A DNA stretch of 64,000 nt from Nocardia neocaledoniensis (GCF_003182135.1 NZ_QGTL01000003.1:186001-250000), one strand, 5' to 3'; shown: positions 9,667 through 18,321, numbered from the stretch's first letter. The notes: a model not told the origin generated them from the sequence alone. Translations and numbers: made by a program.

Positions 9667-10149
9667 ATGACAGAGTGGTGCGCTGTGCTGCACCTGATCT
9701 TTCACAACCCGGTGATCCCGCCCAACACCGGCAACGCGATCCGGTTGGCGGCGGGGACCGGGTGCGCGTTGCATCTGATCGAGCCGCTGGGTTTCGACCT
9801 GTCGGAATCGAAGCTGCGCCGCGCCGGACTGGACTATCACGACCTCGCGGTGGTGACCGTGCACCCCGACCTCGCGACGGCGTTCGCGGCCATCGACCCG
9901 GGCCGGGTGTTCGCCTTCACCACCCAGGCGAGCACCCGCTACACCGACATCGCCTACCGCGACAACGACGCCCTGCTGTTCGGCACCGAACCCACGGGCC
10001 TGCCCGCCGAGGTCCTCACCGACCCCCGGATCACCGACCAGATCCGCATCCCGATGCTGCCCGGCCGCCGCTCGATGAACCTCTCCAACGCCGCCGCGGT
10101 CTCGGTCTACGAGGCCTGGCGCCAACTCGGCTTCCCCGGCGGGGAGTAG
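9667..10149 (+). CDS. trmL: SPOUT-family tRNA (cytidine/uridine-2'-O-)-methyltransferase, TrmL-like
   Basis: A small SAM-dependent methyltransferase of the trefoil-knot SPOUT class, expected to methylate the wobble base ribose of leucine tRNAs. Motifs are HNPVIPPNTGNAIRLAAGTG near the N-terminus, LLFGTEPTGLP, and the knot motif RIPMLPGRRSMNLSNAAAV with the final helix SVYEAWRQLG. The length of 160 residues (154 from the alternative GTG at 9685, which matches the usual family N-terminus better) is normal. No strong ribosome binding site precedes either start. It acts in the cytosol, probably as a dimer. Confidence 0.9.
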   Translation: MTEWCAVLHLIFHNPVIPPNTGNAIRLAAGTGCALHLIEPLGFDLSESKLRRAGLDYHDLAVVTVHPDLATAFAAIDPGRVFAFTTQASTRYTDIAYRDNDALLFGTEPTGLPAEVLTDPRITDQIRIPMLPGRRSMNLSNAAAVSVYEAWRQLGFPGGE

Positions 10150-10155
10150 CGGAAT

Positions 10156-10383
10156 TCAGGCGTCGATGTCGAAGCGTTTGAAGCGGGAGGTGGCGCCCGC
10201 GGTCAGGCGGACGGCGGATTTGGGGACGCCGAAATGGGCGGCGAGGAGTTCGGCGGCGGCCTTGTTGGCCTTGCCCTCGACGGCGGGGGCGCGCACGTAG
10301 AGGGTGAGGGTGCCGTCCTCGGCGGTCTCGACCAGCGGGCCTTTACGGCTGTTCGGTTTGATCGTCGCCCGTACCGTCGGCAC
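10156..10383 (-). CDS. DUF167 family protein
   Basis: A 75-residue protein starting at GTG with VRATIKPNSRKG, then TLYVRAPAVEGKANKAAAELLA and KSAVRLTAGATSRFKRFDI. This is the complete DUF167 (YggU-like) fold signature; its function is unknown. It overlaps the 3' end of the DUF4349 lipoprotein gene by 41 bases, so the two are probably co-transcribed. The larger reading frame that starts farther upstream has an unrelated arginine/serine-rich N-terminus and was rejected. Confidence 0.83.
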   Translation of the reverse strand: MPTVRATIKPNSRKGPLVETAEDGTLTLYVRAPAVEGKANKAAAELLAAHFGVPKSAVRLTAGATSRFKRFDIDA

Positions 10384-11281
10384 CGCTGGGCCCCTTCTTC
10401 GTCGAGGTGGTCGGCGCCGTGACGGGACGGCGGCGGCGCAGCACCGCGCGCAGGACCAGCCAGCCCACTCCGCCGAGGACGGCGAGGAAGGCGAGCCACG
10501 GAATCGCCTTGCCCACGAAGACGATCGCGTCCTGGAGCCAGTCGACGAGCGAGTTCCAGCCCGCGACGATGCCGTCCCAGAAGTTGTCCGGGTCACCGGG
10601 GGCGTTCTTGTCGTCGGCGGTGAGCGTGATGGTGAGCGTGGACAGCGCGACCTGGTCGTCGAGGGAGCGCTTCTGCGCGGTCAGGCTGTCGAGTTCGCCC
10701 TGCCTGCTCGACAGCGCCTCCTCGGCGTCGATGAGGTCGGCGGTGTTGGCCGCGTTGGCCATGAGCGCGCGCAGCCGGTCGACGGAGGCCTGCAGGGCGC
10801 GGATGCGGGCGTCGAGGTCCTCCCACTGCATGGTGACGTCGTCGCGGTTGGTGCTCACCTTGGTGACGCTGCCGACGCCGCCCAACCCGGTGATGAAGGC
10901 ATCGGTCTTGTCGGCGGGCACCCGCACGCTGAGCACCGCGCGCGGCGTGCGCTTGTCGGTGCCCGGCTGTTCGGTCCGGCTGTCGATGCGGCCGTCCAGG
11001 GCGCGCACCTGCTCGGCGACGGTGGCCGCGGCGCCGATCGGATCGTCGGCGGTGATGTCGACCGACCCGGTGATCACCTCTTTCCGGTTCGCCGAATCCT
11101 GCGGCGCCGGACTCTCTTTCGCCGGCGCGCCCTCCCGGAACCCGGGCGCGACGGCCGCCGCGGGCCCGGAGACCGTTGGCGAGGACGCCTGGTCGGCGCT
11201 CGTCTCCCCCGCGTCGTCCCCACACCCGGCCAGGAACAACAGGCCGAGCACCCCGATCAACACCACCGCAAGCTTGCGCAT
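10343..11281 (-). CDS. DUF4349-domain lipoprotein
   Basis: A 312-residue exported lipoprotein. The signal sequence MRKLAVVLIGVLGLLF ends in lipobox LAGC with Cys20. After a low-complexity linker the DUF4349 domain begins near residue 68 (KEVITGSVDITADDP) and includes RVPADKTDAFITGL and a coiled-coil ALQASVDRLRALM to RQGELDSLTAQK. A single transmembrane segment (AIPWLAFLAVLGGVGWLVL) lies near 270-290 with an Arg-rich cytoplasmic tail. The protein is therefore anchored at both ends. Function unknown. It heads an apparent two-gene unit with DUF167. Confidence 0.86.
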   Translation of the reverse strand: MRKLAVVLIGVLGLLFLAGCGDDAGETSADQASSPTVSGPAAAVAPGFREGAPAKESPAPQDSANRKEVITGSVDITADDPIGAAATVAEQVRALDGRIDSRTEQPGTDKRTPRAVLSVRVPADKTDAFITGLGGVGSVTKVSTNRDDVTMQWEDLDARIRALQASVDRLRALMANAANTADLIDAEEALSSRQGELDSLTAQKRSLDDQVALSTLTITLTADDKNAPGDPDNFWDGIVAGWNSLVDWLQDAIVFVGKAIPWLAFLAVLGGVGWLVLRAVLRRRRPVTAPTTSTKKGPSGADGTGDDQTEQP

Positions 11282-11327
11282 GGTCGCAGCGTAATGCGCC
11301 GAGGCCGTCGGCGGGCGTAGCCGCCGA

Positions 11328-11762
11328 CTACAGATCGGCGGGCAGTATCCGGAACGCGGCGACACCAGGCGTGAGCGGTTCGATCACCCGGAAGTCCCGC
11401 TGATCGAGCGTGAAGATGCAGTCGGTGCGGTACTTGTCGGCCAGGGCGACGCCGACCGCGTCGGCGAGGTCGAGCCGCAAACCTTCGTACTTGGCCCGAA
11501 TGGTCTGCGCCGCAGCGAGATCGACGTGCTTGAGTTCGGCGAGCCGGTACCGGCCGTCGAGCATGCGCGCCATCAAGGCCTCGGTGACCTGCATCGCCGC
11601 GTCGAAACCGAGATCGCGGTGCACGAGATGATCCAGCTCGGTCAACACCAGCGGCGAGATCACCAGGGTCTCGGTCGCCATGACCGCGGCCGCGCGGTCG
11701 TGTTCGGGCTGATCGGCGTCGAACGCGGCGAACAGGGCCGAGGTGTCGGCGACGATGATCAT
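11328..11762 (-). CDS. vapC: VapC-type PIN-domain ribonuclease toxin
   Basis: A 144-residue PIN-domain protein. Acidic metal-binding residues are Asp6 (VADTSAL), Glu42 (LTELDHLV), Asp98 and Asp101 (LDLADAV) and a later Asp120 in IFTLDQRDF. This layout matches VapC toxins, Mg-dependent RNases that cut tRNA or rRNA. It overlaps the upstream antitoxin gene by 4 bases (ATGA), the usual coupled VapBC arrangement. The RNA target cannot be predicted from sequence. Confidence 0.92.
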   Translation of the reverse strand: MIIVADTSALFAAFDADQPEHDRAAAVMATETLVISPLVLTELDHLVHRDLGFDAAMQVTEALMARMLDGRYRLAELKHVDLAAAQTIRAKYEGLRLDLADAVGVALADKYRTDCIFTLDQRDFRVIEPLTPGVAAFRILPADL

Positions 11763-12001
11763 CGGCGCTCGGACCGGGACTTGATGTGGTCGTAGATGGA
11801 CTGATCCATCTCCTCGACGGTGCGGGCCCGGCCGCTACGGAACACCGGCAGCGGCGCGTCGTTCTTCGGCACCTCGGAAGCGTCGAGCAGCATCGCGATC
11901 CCCCGTCGGATGAGTTCCGCCTTGCTGACGCCGGTCGCGGCAGCTTCGGCATCGAGCCGGACCTCCAACTCCTCGGGGAGGTACACGGTCGTCTTGATCA
12001 T
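11759..12001 (-). CDS. vapB: VapB-type ribbon-helix-helix antitoxin
   Basis: An 80-residue antitoxin. The N-terminus MIKTTVYLPEELEVRLDAEA is the beta-strand and first helix of a ribbon-helix-helix DNA-binding domain, followed by VSKAELIRRGIAMLL. The C-terminal part (VEEMDQSIYDHIKSRSERR) should wrap the VapC active site. The start at 12001 matches the family; an in-frame ATG 7 codons upstream is less likely because it would cover the palindrome at 12003-12012. The pair is probably autoregulated. Confidence 0.92.
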   Translation of the reverse strand: MIKTTVYLPEELEVRLDAEAAATGVSKAELIRRGIAMLLDASEVPKNDAPLPVFRSGRARTVEEMDQSIYDHIKSRSERR

Positions 12002-12002
12002 G

Positions 12003-12012
12003 CCATATATGG
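12003..12012. promoter_or_regulatory. Palindrome CCATATATGG at the vapB start
   Basis: A perfect 10-bp palindrome, AT-rich in a very GC-rich setting, ending one base before the vapB ATG. VapBC complexes repress their own promoters by binding short dyads at this location, so this is a candidate operator half-site or full site. Confidence 0.45.
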
Positions 12013-12062
12013 TACCACCCATCGCGCACGGCGTGCCGTGCCGACGTCGCCGTCGGCGGGGG

Positions 12063-13046
12063 TCATGGCGGCCGGGTGCGCTCGGTGAGCTCGCGGCGGC
12101 GGCGCGCTTCGCGCAGGTGCACCCGGCTCATGCGGGCGTCGACGGTGGGGTGGGTGCCGAGCCGGCGCGACAGCTGGAGCGTCGGCTCCACCTCCTGGTC
12201 CTGGTGCGCGAGCTGGATCAGTACGCCGAGGAAGGCGCGGCCGTAGCCGAGGTCGACCGCCGTGTCGTCCGCGCGTGACTCCACCCACCGCGACAACGCG
12301 GGCCTGGCGAATTCCTGCGCGATGAGCAGCAGCGCGGCGCAGGCCGCGCCGGGAACCCCGAGCAGGAAGACGAGACCGGCGCCGACCAGCGCCACCCAGC
12401 ACGCGAAGGCCGCGACCATCGGCACGAACACCGTCAGCGAACCGACCAGAAATCCCAGCGTTCCCGCGCGGAACCGAGCGTCGGTCAGTACCGGGTCCGG
12501 GCGCAACAGGCCGAGCACGAGGTAGATCGCCCACGTGGAGGTGGACAGCAGCCCGTCCACGGGCCACCGATACCAGCGGGTCAGCAGCACCAGCCGATGC
12601 GATGCCAGCACCTGGTGTCCCAGCTCGTGGGCCAGCAATGCCGCGAGCTGCGGGCCGGTGAGCGCGTCGACGGCGGCCCGCGTGACGACGAGATGCCCGC
12701 CGGCCGTGGCGAACCCGTGCACTCGGTCCGATTCACTGATCCAGACCTGAAAGCCGGATGCGTCGATCCCGGCCGCCCGCGCGACCTCCGCCCACGCCCG
12801 GCCCGCCGGCGACTCGGGATCGACCGGGGTGCCGTGCCGCGCGACCGTCGCGAGCAGCACCCCCAGCCACTGCACGAGCACACCACACAGCAGCCACAAC
12901 GCGGTCACCGTGACCGCCACCCATCGCCCCGGATACCCGGCGACCGTCGCGAGCAGCCAGCCGCTCAGCACCATCGAGGGCAACGAGACCGCGATCGTCC
13001 CCAGCGCGACCGTGCACCGGTCCCGTCGCGTGATCAGCCGCCGCAC
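12063..13046 (-). CDS. M48-family membrane metalloprotease
   Basis: A 327-residue HtpX/Ste24-like protease. Two hydrophobic segments near residues 14-37 and 42-66 precede the catalytic domain. The zinc motif HELGH is at 140-144. The third ligand is the Glu of WVESRADDTA after another hydrophobic stretch (about 195-235). The active site should face the cytosol, with a role in membrane protein quality control by family analogy. The GTG start gives the basic N-terminus MRRLITRRDR. No neighbour suggests a specific substrate. Confidence 0.9.
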   Translation of the reverse strand: MRRLITRRDRCTVALGTIAVSLPSMVLSGWLLATVAGYPGRWVAVTVTALWLLCGVLVQWLGVLLATVARHGTPVDPESPAGRAWAEVARAAGIDASGFQVWISESDRVHGFATAGGHLVVTRAAVDALTGPQLAALLAHELGHQVLASHRLVLLTRWYRWPVDGLLSTSTWAIYLVLGLLRPDPVLTDARFRAGTLGFLVGSLTVFVPMVAAFACWVALVGAGLVFLLGVPGAACAALLLIAQEFARPALSRWVESRADDTAVDLGYGRAFLGVLIQLAHQDQEVEPTLQLSRRLGTHPTVDARMSRVHLREARRRRELTERTRPP

Positions 13047-13171
13047 AGCGCCCCCCGATTCCCGAGGCGACCGGAGCGGTCATCGTTCGACTTCTGCCCC
13101 CCGCCCCGAGGTCCACGGTACTCGGCTCTGCCGGTGCCGGACAGGCTGTTCGGCGCCGATTCGGCTGCGCG

Positions 13172-16100
13172 TCAGCGGAAGTCGCGGGAGCGGGCGACGA
13201 TGGTGAGGTCGAGGGGGGCGAGGTGGTCGGCGAGGAGGCTGGCGGCGCCTTCGGCGTTCTGCAGGCGGCCGCGCACGAGCAGGGCGGTGGCGGTCTGGGC
13301 GAGGCGGCGGTAGCGGGTCCACAGGCCCACCGAGCAGACGACGTTGACCATGCCGGTCTCGTCCTCCAGGTTGAGGAAGGTGACGCCGGCGGCGGTGGCG
13401 GGACGTTGCCGGTGGGTGACGGCGCCCGCGACCAGGATGCGGGTGCCGTCCTCGACGAGCAGCAGGTCGGCGGCGGGCACCACGCCCAGCGAATCCAGGT
13501 GCGCACGAAGGAATTCGGTGGGATAGCTGCCGGGTGAGACGCCGGTGGCCCACACGTCGGCGGCGGCGAGCTCGAGCGCGCTCATGCCGGGCAGGGACGG
13601 GGCCGCGGTCACCGCGCCGGTGCCGGGCAGCAGCTCGGGACGCTCCCCCGCCGCCGCGCCCGCCGCCCACAACGCGGCCCTGCGCACACTGCTCCCGCGC
13701 GCCGCCCGGTCGGCACCACTCTGTCCGGCCTCGGCCACAGCGGACGGCTTCACCGGCGCATCCGGTAGGAGCCGGGCTGCCGCGTGCCCGCCCGGCTCGG
13801 CATCGACCAGCCCGTCGAGCGCACCCGCCGTGGCCAGCGATTCCGCTTGGGCGACAGACAATCCCACGCGACCGGTGAGGTCGAGCATCGAGGTGTAGGG
13901 GCCGTGCTCGGCGCGCTCGGCGACGAGGCGTTCGGCGAGGTCGTCGCCGATGTGCCGGACGGCGGCGAGGCCGAGCCGGACCTCGGTCCCGGCGTTCTCC
14001 AGGGTGGGTTCGGCCCGGCTGGCGTTGATGTCGGGACCGTGCACCCGCACGCCGTGCCTGCGCGCGTCGGCGACCAGCGACTGCGGCGAGTAGAAGCCCA
14101 TCGGCTGGGCGCGCAGGAGCCCGGCGCAGAACGCGGCGGGATGGTGCAGCTTGAACCACGAGGAGTAGAACACGATCGAGGCGAAGCTCTGCGAATGACT
14201 TTCGGGGAAACCGAAATTGGCGAAGGCGTAGAGCTTCTCGTAGATGCGGTCGGCCAGCGCGCCGGTGATCCCGTGCAGGTCACGCATGCCCTGGTAGAGG
14301 CGGCCCTTGAGCCGTTCCATCTTCTCCGGTGACCGCTTGGAACCCATGGCGCGGCGCAGCTGGTCGGCCTCGGCGGCGCTGAAGCCGGCGACGTCGATGG
14401 CCATCTGCATCAGCTGCTCCTGGAACAGCGGGATGCCGAGGGTGCGGGCGAGCGAATTCTCCAGCGCCGGATGGTCACAGACCGGCGCCTCCTTGCCGTT
14501 GCGCCTGCGGATGTACGGGTGCACCGAACCGCCCTGGATGGGCCCGGGCCGGATCAGCGCCACCTCCACCACCAGGTCGTAGAACTCCCGCGGCTTCAAC
14601 CGGGGCAGGGTGGCCATCTGCGCGCGCGACTCCACCTGGAACACCCCGATCGAATCGGCGCGCTGCAGCATCTCGTAGACGGCCGGTTCGGCGAGATCGA
14701 GCGCGTGCAGTTCGACCTTCTCGCCCTTGTGCTCGTGGACCAGCTCGATCATGTAGCGCAGCGCCGAGAGCATGCCGAGGCCGAGCAGGTCGAATTTCAC
14801 CAGACCGACCGCGGCGCAGTCGTCCTTGTCCCACTGCAGCACGCTGCGACCCGCCATCCGCGCCCACTCCACCGGGCACACGTCCGCGATCGGCCGATCA
14901 CAGATCACCATGCCGCCGGAGTGGATGCCCAGATGCCGTGGCAGACCGTCGAGCTCGCCCGCGAGTTCGAGCACCGGCGCGGGAATGTCGGTGCCGGTCT
15001 CGGCGGCCACCCCCGACCAGCGGCTCACCTGTTTGCTCCACGCGTCCTGCTGGCCGGGTGAAAAGCCCAGCGCCCGTGCGGCATCGCGCACCGAGGACTT
15101 GCCGCGATAGGTGATCACGTTCGCCACCTGGGCGGCGTAGTCGCGGCCGTACTTGCCGTAGACGTGCTGGATGGCCTCCTCGCGGCGATCGGATTCGATG
15201 TCGATATCGATGTCGGGCGGCCCGTCGCGTTCGGTGGACAGGAAGCGTTCGAACAGCAGGTTGTTGCCCACCGGATCGACATTGGTGATGCCGATGGCGT
15301 AGCAGACCGCGGAGTTGGCGGCCGAACCACGGCCCTGGCACAGGATGCCGTTGCGCTTGCAGAACTCGACGATGTCGTGCACGACGAGGAAGTAGCCGGG
15401 GAACTCCATCCGCTCGATCACCGCGAGCTCGTGCTCGATCTGCGCGTACGCCCTCGGGTTCGTCTCGCGGGGGCCGTAGCGCCTGGCGGCCCCCTCGTAG
15501 CTGAGGTGGCGGAGCCAGGAGTCCTCGTCGTGGCCGGACGGCACCTCGAACGGGGGCAGTTTCGGCGCGATCAACCGCAGGTCGAAGGCGCATGCGCGGG
15601 CCAGCTCCACCGCGTTCGCCACGGCCCGCGGATGCGCGGCGAACAGCCGCGCCATCTCCGCGCCCGAGCGCAGGTGCGCGCCACCGGTGGACGGCAACCA
15701 GCCCGCCATCTCGTCGAGGCTGCTCCTGGCCCGGATCGCGGCCAGCGCCATGGCCCTGCGCCGCTGGGCGGGCGAGGCGAAATGCGCGCCGGTGGTGGCG
15801 AGCACGGGCAGGCCGAGCCGGTCGGCCAGCGCGACGAGATGGGCATTGCGCTCGTCGTCGGTGGCGATGCCGTGATGGGTGAGCTCCACGCTCACCCGGT
15901 CGTCGCCGAAGCGTTCGACCAGCTCACGCAGGGCCGCTTCGGCTTTCGGCAGTGTCGTGTCGCCGGCGCGCAGGTCGAGTTCCAGCGCGGAACGCAGGTG
16001 ACCCTTGCGGCAGCCGGTGAGGACATGCCAGTGCCCGCCCGCAGCGGCGGTGAGCGTGTCGAGGTCGTAGCGCAGGATGCCCTTCTCCCCCGCCGCCATG

Positions 16101-16780
16101 TGCGCGGCCGCCATCTCCCGCGACAGCCTGCGGTAGCCCTCCTGACCACGGGCGAGGAGCAACAGATGTGGTCCCCCTGGATCGGCGGATCCCGTGCGCG
16201 GCAGCGAATCCGGTGCCCGCACATGTCCGTTGGCGCCCTCGGATATCGCCGGGTCGCCGAGGGGGCGCCTGCCGCCCCGGGGAACAGTACGGCGCCGGAC
16301 CGCATCCCCTCGGCCCGGCGCCGCCTCCGCATCGGTTCCCAGTGACAGTTCGGCACCGAAAACCGTTGGTATTCCCCATTCCCTGGCCGCCTCGGCGAAC
16401 CGGACGGTCCCGTAGAACCCGTTGTGGTCGGTGAGCGCGAGCGCCTCCAGACCCAGCCGCACCGCCTCCTCCACCAGCTCCTCCGGCTGGCTCGCGCCGT
16501 CGAGGAAGCTGTAGGCGGAGTGGGCGTGCAACTCGGCGAAGGGCACGGTCGCGGCGGGTCGCTCGATCGAATCCGCCTCGTACGCCCCGCGTTTGCGCGA
16601 CCAAGCGGGGCTGTCACCGCCGTCGCCGGGATGCATCTCCTCGGCGGGGCGGCGACTCGGCTTGCCCGAGAGCACCCGCTCCAGTTCCGACCAGGTCGGC
16701 GGACCGTTGCTCAGCCCACGCGCCAACTCCTCTCCCTGCCCCGTCACCTCCCACTCGATCGCGGTTGCCCGACCCCTCAA
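13172..16780 (-). CDS. dnaE2: Error-prone DNA polymerase III alpha subunit DnaE2
   Basis: The catalytic polymerase of SOS mutagenesis. Order: an N-terminal GLSNGPPTWSELERVLSGKP typical of actinobacterial DnaE2; a PHP domain with HAHSAYSFLDG and TDHNGFYG; a C-family polymerase domain with the Asp cluster PDIDIDIE, GRGSAANSAVCYA and HLGIHSGGMVICDRP; a helix-hairpin-helix region; and an OB fold ending ARSRDFR. The 1202 residues exceed typical relatives. The excess lies in two low-complexity Arg/Gly/Ala-rich insertions: one in the PHP domain around residues 150-200, and one before ALWAAGAAAGERPELLPG. The TTG start overlaps the stop of the TPR gene (TTGA); a GTG at 16747 is an alternative. It acts with ImuA'/ImuB, encoded nearby. 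Confidence 0.95.
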   Translation of the reverse strand: MRGRATAIEWEVTGQGEELARGLSNGPPTWSELERVLSGKPSRRPAEEMHPGDGGDSPAWSRKRGAYEADSIERPAATVPFAELHAHSAYSFLDGASQPEELVEEAVRLGLEALALTDHNGFYGTVRFAEAAREWGIPTVFGAELSLGTDAEAAPGRGDAVRRRTVPRGGRRPLGDPAISEGANGHVRAPDSLPRTGSADPGGPHLLLLARGQEGYRRLSREMAAAHMAAGEKGILRYDLDTLTAAAGGHWHVLTGCRKGHLRSALELDLRAGDTTLPKAEAALRELVERFGDDRVSVELTHHGIATDDERNAHLVALADRLGLPVLATTGAHFASPAQRRRAMALAAIRARSSLDEMAGWLPSTGGAHLRSGAEMARLFAAHPRAVANAVELARACAFDLRLIAPKLPPFEVPSGHDEDSWLRHLSYEGAARRYGPRETNPRAYAQIEHELAVIERMEFPGYFLVVHDIVEFCKRNGILCQGRGSAANSAVCYAIGITNVDPVGNNLLFERFLSTERDGPPDIDIDIESDRREEAIQHVYGKYGRDYAAQVANVITYRGKSSVRDAARALGFSPGQQDAWSKQVSRWSGVAAETGTDIPAPVLELAGELDGLPRHLGIHSGGMVICDRPIADVCPVEWARMAGRSVLQWDKDDCAAVGLVKFDLLGLGMLSALRYMIELVHEHKGEKVELHALDLAEPAVYEMLQRADSIGVFQVESRAQMATLPRLKPREFYDLVVEVALIRPGPIQGGSVHPYIRRRNGKEAPVCDHPALENSLARTLGIPLFQEQLMQMAIDVAGFSAAEADQLRRAMGSKRSPEKMERLKGRLYQGMRDLHGITGALADRIYEKLYAFANFGFPESHSQSFASIVFYSSWFKLHHPAAFCAGLLRAQPMGFYSPQSLVADARRHGVRVHGPDINASRAEPTLENAGTEVRLGLAAVRHIGDDLAERLVAERAEHGPYTSMLDLTGRVGLSVAQAESLATAGALDGLVDAEPGGHAAARLLPDAPVKPSAVAEAGQSGADRAARGSSVRRAALWAAGAAAGERPELLPGTGAVTAAPSLPGMSALELAAADVWATGVSPGSYPTEFLRAHLDSLGVVPAADLLLVEDGTRILVAGAVTHRQRPATAAGVTFLNLEDETGMVNVVCSVGLWTRYRRLAQTATALLVRGRLQNAEGAASLLADHLAPLDLTIVARSRDFR

Positions 16781-17238
16781 CTCGCGGGCAAACGCTCCAT
16801 CGACCGCGACTCCAGCGCGGCCTCCACATGGCCGAGGCCCGACCGGATCACCGCGCCGTAGGCATCGTTGGCGAGCACGTCCAGGTGCCCGCGCGCGATG
16901 GCCAGCTGCATCCGCGCCATCTCGAAGTCACCGACCCGCCGGTGACTGTCGGCCAGGTTCAGATACAGCGAGGGCAGGAATCCGCGCAGCCCCTCGTCCA
17001 GCGGGACGCCCGGCCCGAACACCGCGGCCAGCGCCCGCTGATCCCAGAGCAACGCGCCCTCGGGTAGCTCCTGCACATCAGCGAGGTGATGTGCGATCAC
17101 GCAGCGATGCAACGCGTCGCCGCCTTCCCCTATCTCGTCCCAGAGCCTGGTCAGCGCCGCGCGCGCAGCGTCAGGGTCGATACCGCCGAGCCGCACCGCG
17201 GCATAGATATCCGCCATCCGATCGTCCGCCATGGGCAC
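16777..17238 (-). CDS. Small TPR-like protein, first gene of the dnaE2 operon
   Basis: A 153-residue helical protein without a recognised catalytic motif. The segments LHRCVIAHHLADVQ, LPSLYLNLADSHRRVGDF and MARMQLAIARGHLDVL look like paired TPR helices. The start is GTG 17238, with ATG 17232 as the more likely alternative (MADDRMADIYAAV). Its stop overlaps the dnaE2 start, so translation of the two is coupled. A LexA-type box lies about 40 bases upstream, making this gene the SOS-controlled leader of the dnaE2 unit. A role in the mutasome is inference from position only. Confidence 0.8.
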   Translation of the reverse strand: MPMADDRMADIYAAVRLGGIDPDAARAALTRLWDEIGEGGDALHRCVIAHHLADVQELPEGALLWDQRALAAVFGPGVPLDEGLRGFLPSLYLNLADSHRRVGDFEMARMQLAIARGHLDVLANDAYGAVIRSGLGHVEAALESRSMERLPAS

Positions 17239-17276
17239 AAGTATCGCACATACGTTCGAACAATGGCGAGAGGTGT

Positions 17277-17292
17277 TCGAACATATTTTCGA
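17277..17292. promoter_or_regulatory. LexA (SOS) box of the dnaE2 operon
   Basis: TCGAAC-ATAT-TTTCGA matches the mycobacterial SOS box TCGAAC-N4-GTTCGA with one mismatch. It lies 39-45 bases upstream of the TPR-gene starts, in the promoter zone of the dnaE2 unit. GTTCGAACA occurs twice, at 17254-17262 and 17275-17283, exactly 21 bp apart; the second copy overlaps this box. Confidence 0.8.
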
Positions 17293-17315
17293 GTTTTTCG
17301 CCAGACCTGGTCCCG

Positions 17316-17337
17316 GAACTTACTTTGGAGTAAGTTC
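17316..17337. promoter_or_regulatory. 22-bp perfect inverted repeat upstream of the SDR gene
   Basis: GAACTTACT at 17316-17324 and AGTAAGTTC at 17329-17337 form perfect 9-bp arms around TTGG. The site ends 27 bases before the SDR start codon. Size and symmetry resemble TetR-family operators. No adjacent regulator gene accounts for it, so the cognate protein is probably encoded elsewhere. Confidence 0.65.
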
Positions 17338-17364
17338 GAGGCAACGAGCTGCAAAGGAGCAGTG

Positions 17365-18321
17365 ATGTCCCAGGTTTCTCCCGGCACACCGAACCGTCGG
17401 CGGCGGCGCGATCTCACCGACCGGCATGTCGTGATCACCGGCGCGTCGTCCGGAATCGGGCGGGCCGCCGCGCTGGCGGCCGCCGACAAAGGCGCCGTCG
17501 TATTCCTGCTGGCCCGCCGCGGCGACGAACTGGCCGAGGTGGTCGCCGAGATCGGCGCCGCGGGTGGGCGCGCGCACGGCTACCAGTGCGATGTCACCGA
17601 CGCCGAGTCCGTCGAGTCGACCGTCGAGACGATCCTCGATCAGCACGGCCACGTGGACATGCTGGTGAACAACGCGGGCCGCTCGATCCGGCGCGCCATC
17701 CACCGCTCCACCGACCGCATGCACGACTTCGAACGCACCATGGCGGTCAACTACTTCGGCGCGGTGCGGATGACGCTGGCGCTGCTGCCGCAGATGCGCG
17801 AGCGCGGCTTCGGCCACATCGTCAACATCTCCAGTGCCGGGGTACAGATCGCCACCCCGCGCTTCGCCGCCTATCTCGCCTCCAAGGCGGCGCTGGACAA
17901 GTTCACCGAGGTCGCCGCCATCGAAACCCTCGCCAACGGAGTCACTTTCACCACCATCCACATGCCCCTGGTGCGCACGCCGATGATCACCCCGAGCGGT
18001 GATCAGGGGCCCTCCGAATCGCCGGAATGGGCCGCGGCCACCATCGTCCGGGCGCTCAGCGAACGGCCCAAGCGCATCGATGTCCCCGTCGGCACCCTCG
18101 CCGAGTACGGCGGCATCATCACCCCGAAGCTGCGTGACCGCGTGCTGCACCGCTACTACCGCGCGCTACCGGATTCCCCTGCGGCCAAGGGCGAATCGGT
18201 CGAGCCGGTGGTCGTGGAAGCGACCGACGCGCCCGCGCCGAGGCCCAAGTCGGCGGCACGGAAGGCCACCGGCAGCGCCCTGCGCCGCGCGGCCCGCTGG
18301 GTGCCGGGCACGCATTGGTGA
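17365..18321 (+). CDS. Short-chain dehydrogenase/reductase
   Basis: A 318-residue NAD(P)-dependent SDR. The Rossmann motif is GASSGIG at 26-32, with NNAG at 102-105. Catalytic residues are Ser156 or Ser157 (NISSAG), Tyr170 and Lys174 (YLASK). HMPLVRTPMITPS is the substrate-loop region. The C-terminal 70 residues are basic and Ala/Pro-rich, as in mycobacterial fatty acyl-CoA or ketoacyl reductases of this subgroup; the substrate is not determinable. The ATG has AAGGAG 6 bases upstream. It is divergent from the SOS operon and has its own 22-bp palindrome, so its control is probably separate from LexA. Confidence 0.9.
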   Translation: MSQVSPGTPNRRRRRDLTDRHVVITGASSGIGRAAALAAADKGAVVFLLARRGDELAEVVAEIGAAGGRAHGYQCDVTDAESVESTVETILDQHGHVDMLVNNAGRSIRRAIHRSTDRMHDFERTMAVNYFGAVRMTLALLPQMRERGFGHIVNISSAGVQIATPRFAAYLASKAALDKFTEVAAIETLANGVTFTTIHMPLVRTPMITPSGDQGPSESPEWAAATIVRALSERPKRIDVPVGTLAEYGGIITPKLRDRVLHRYYRALPDSPAAKGESVEPVVVEATDAPAPRPKSAARKATGSALRRAARWVPGTHW

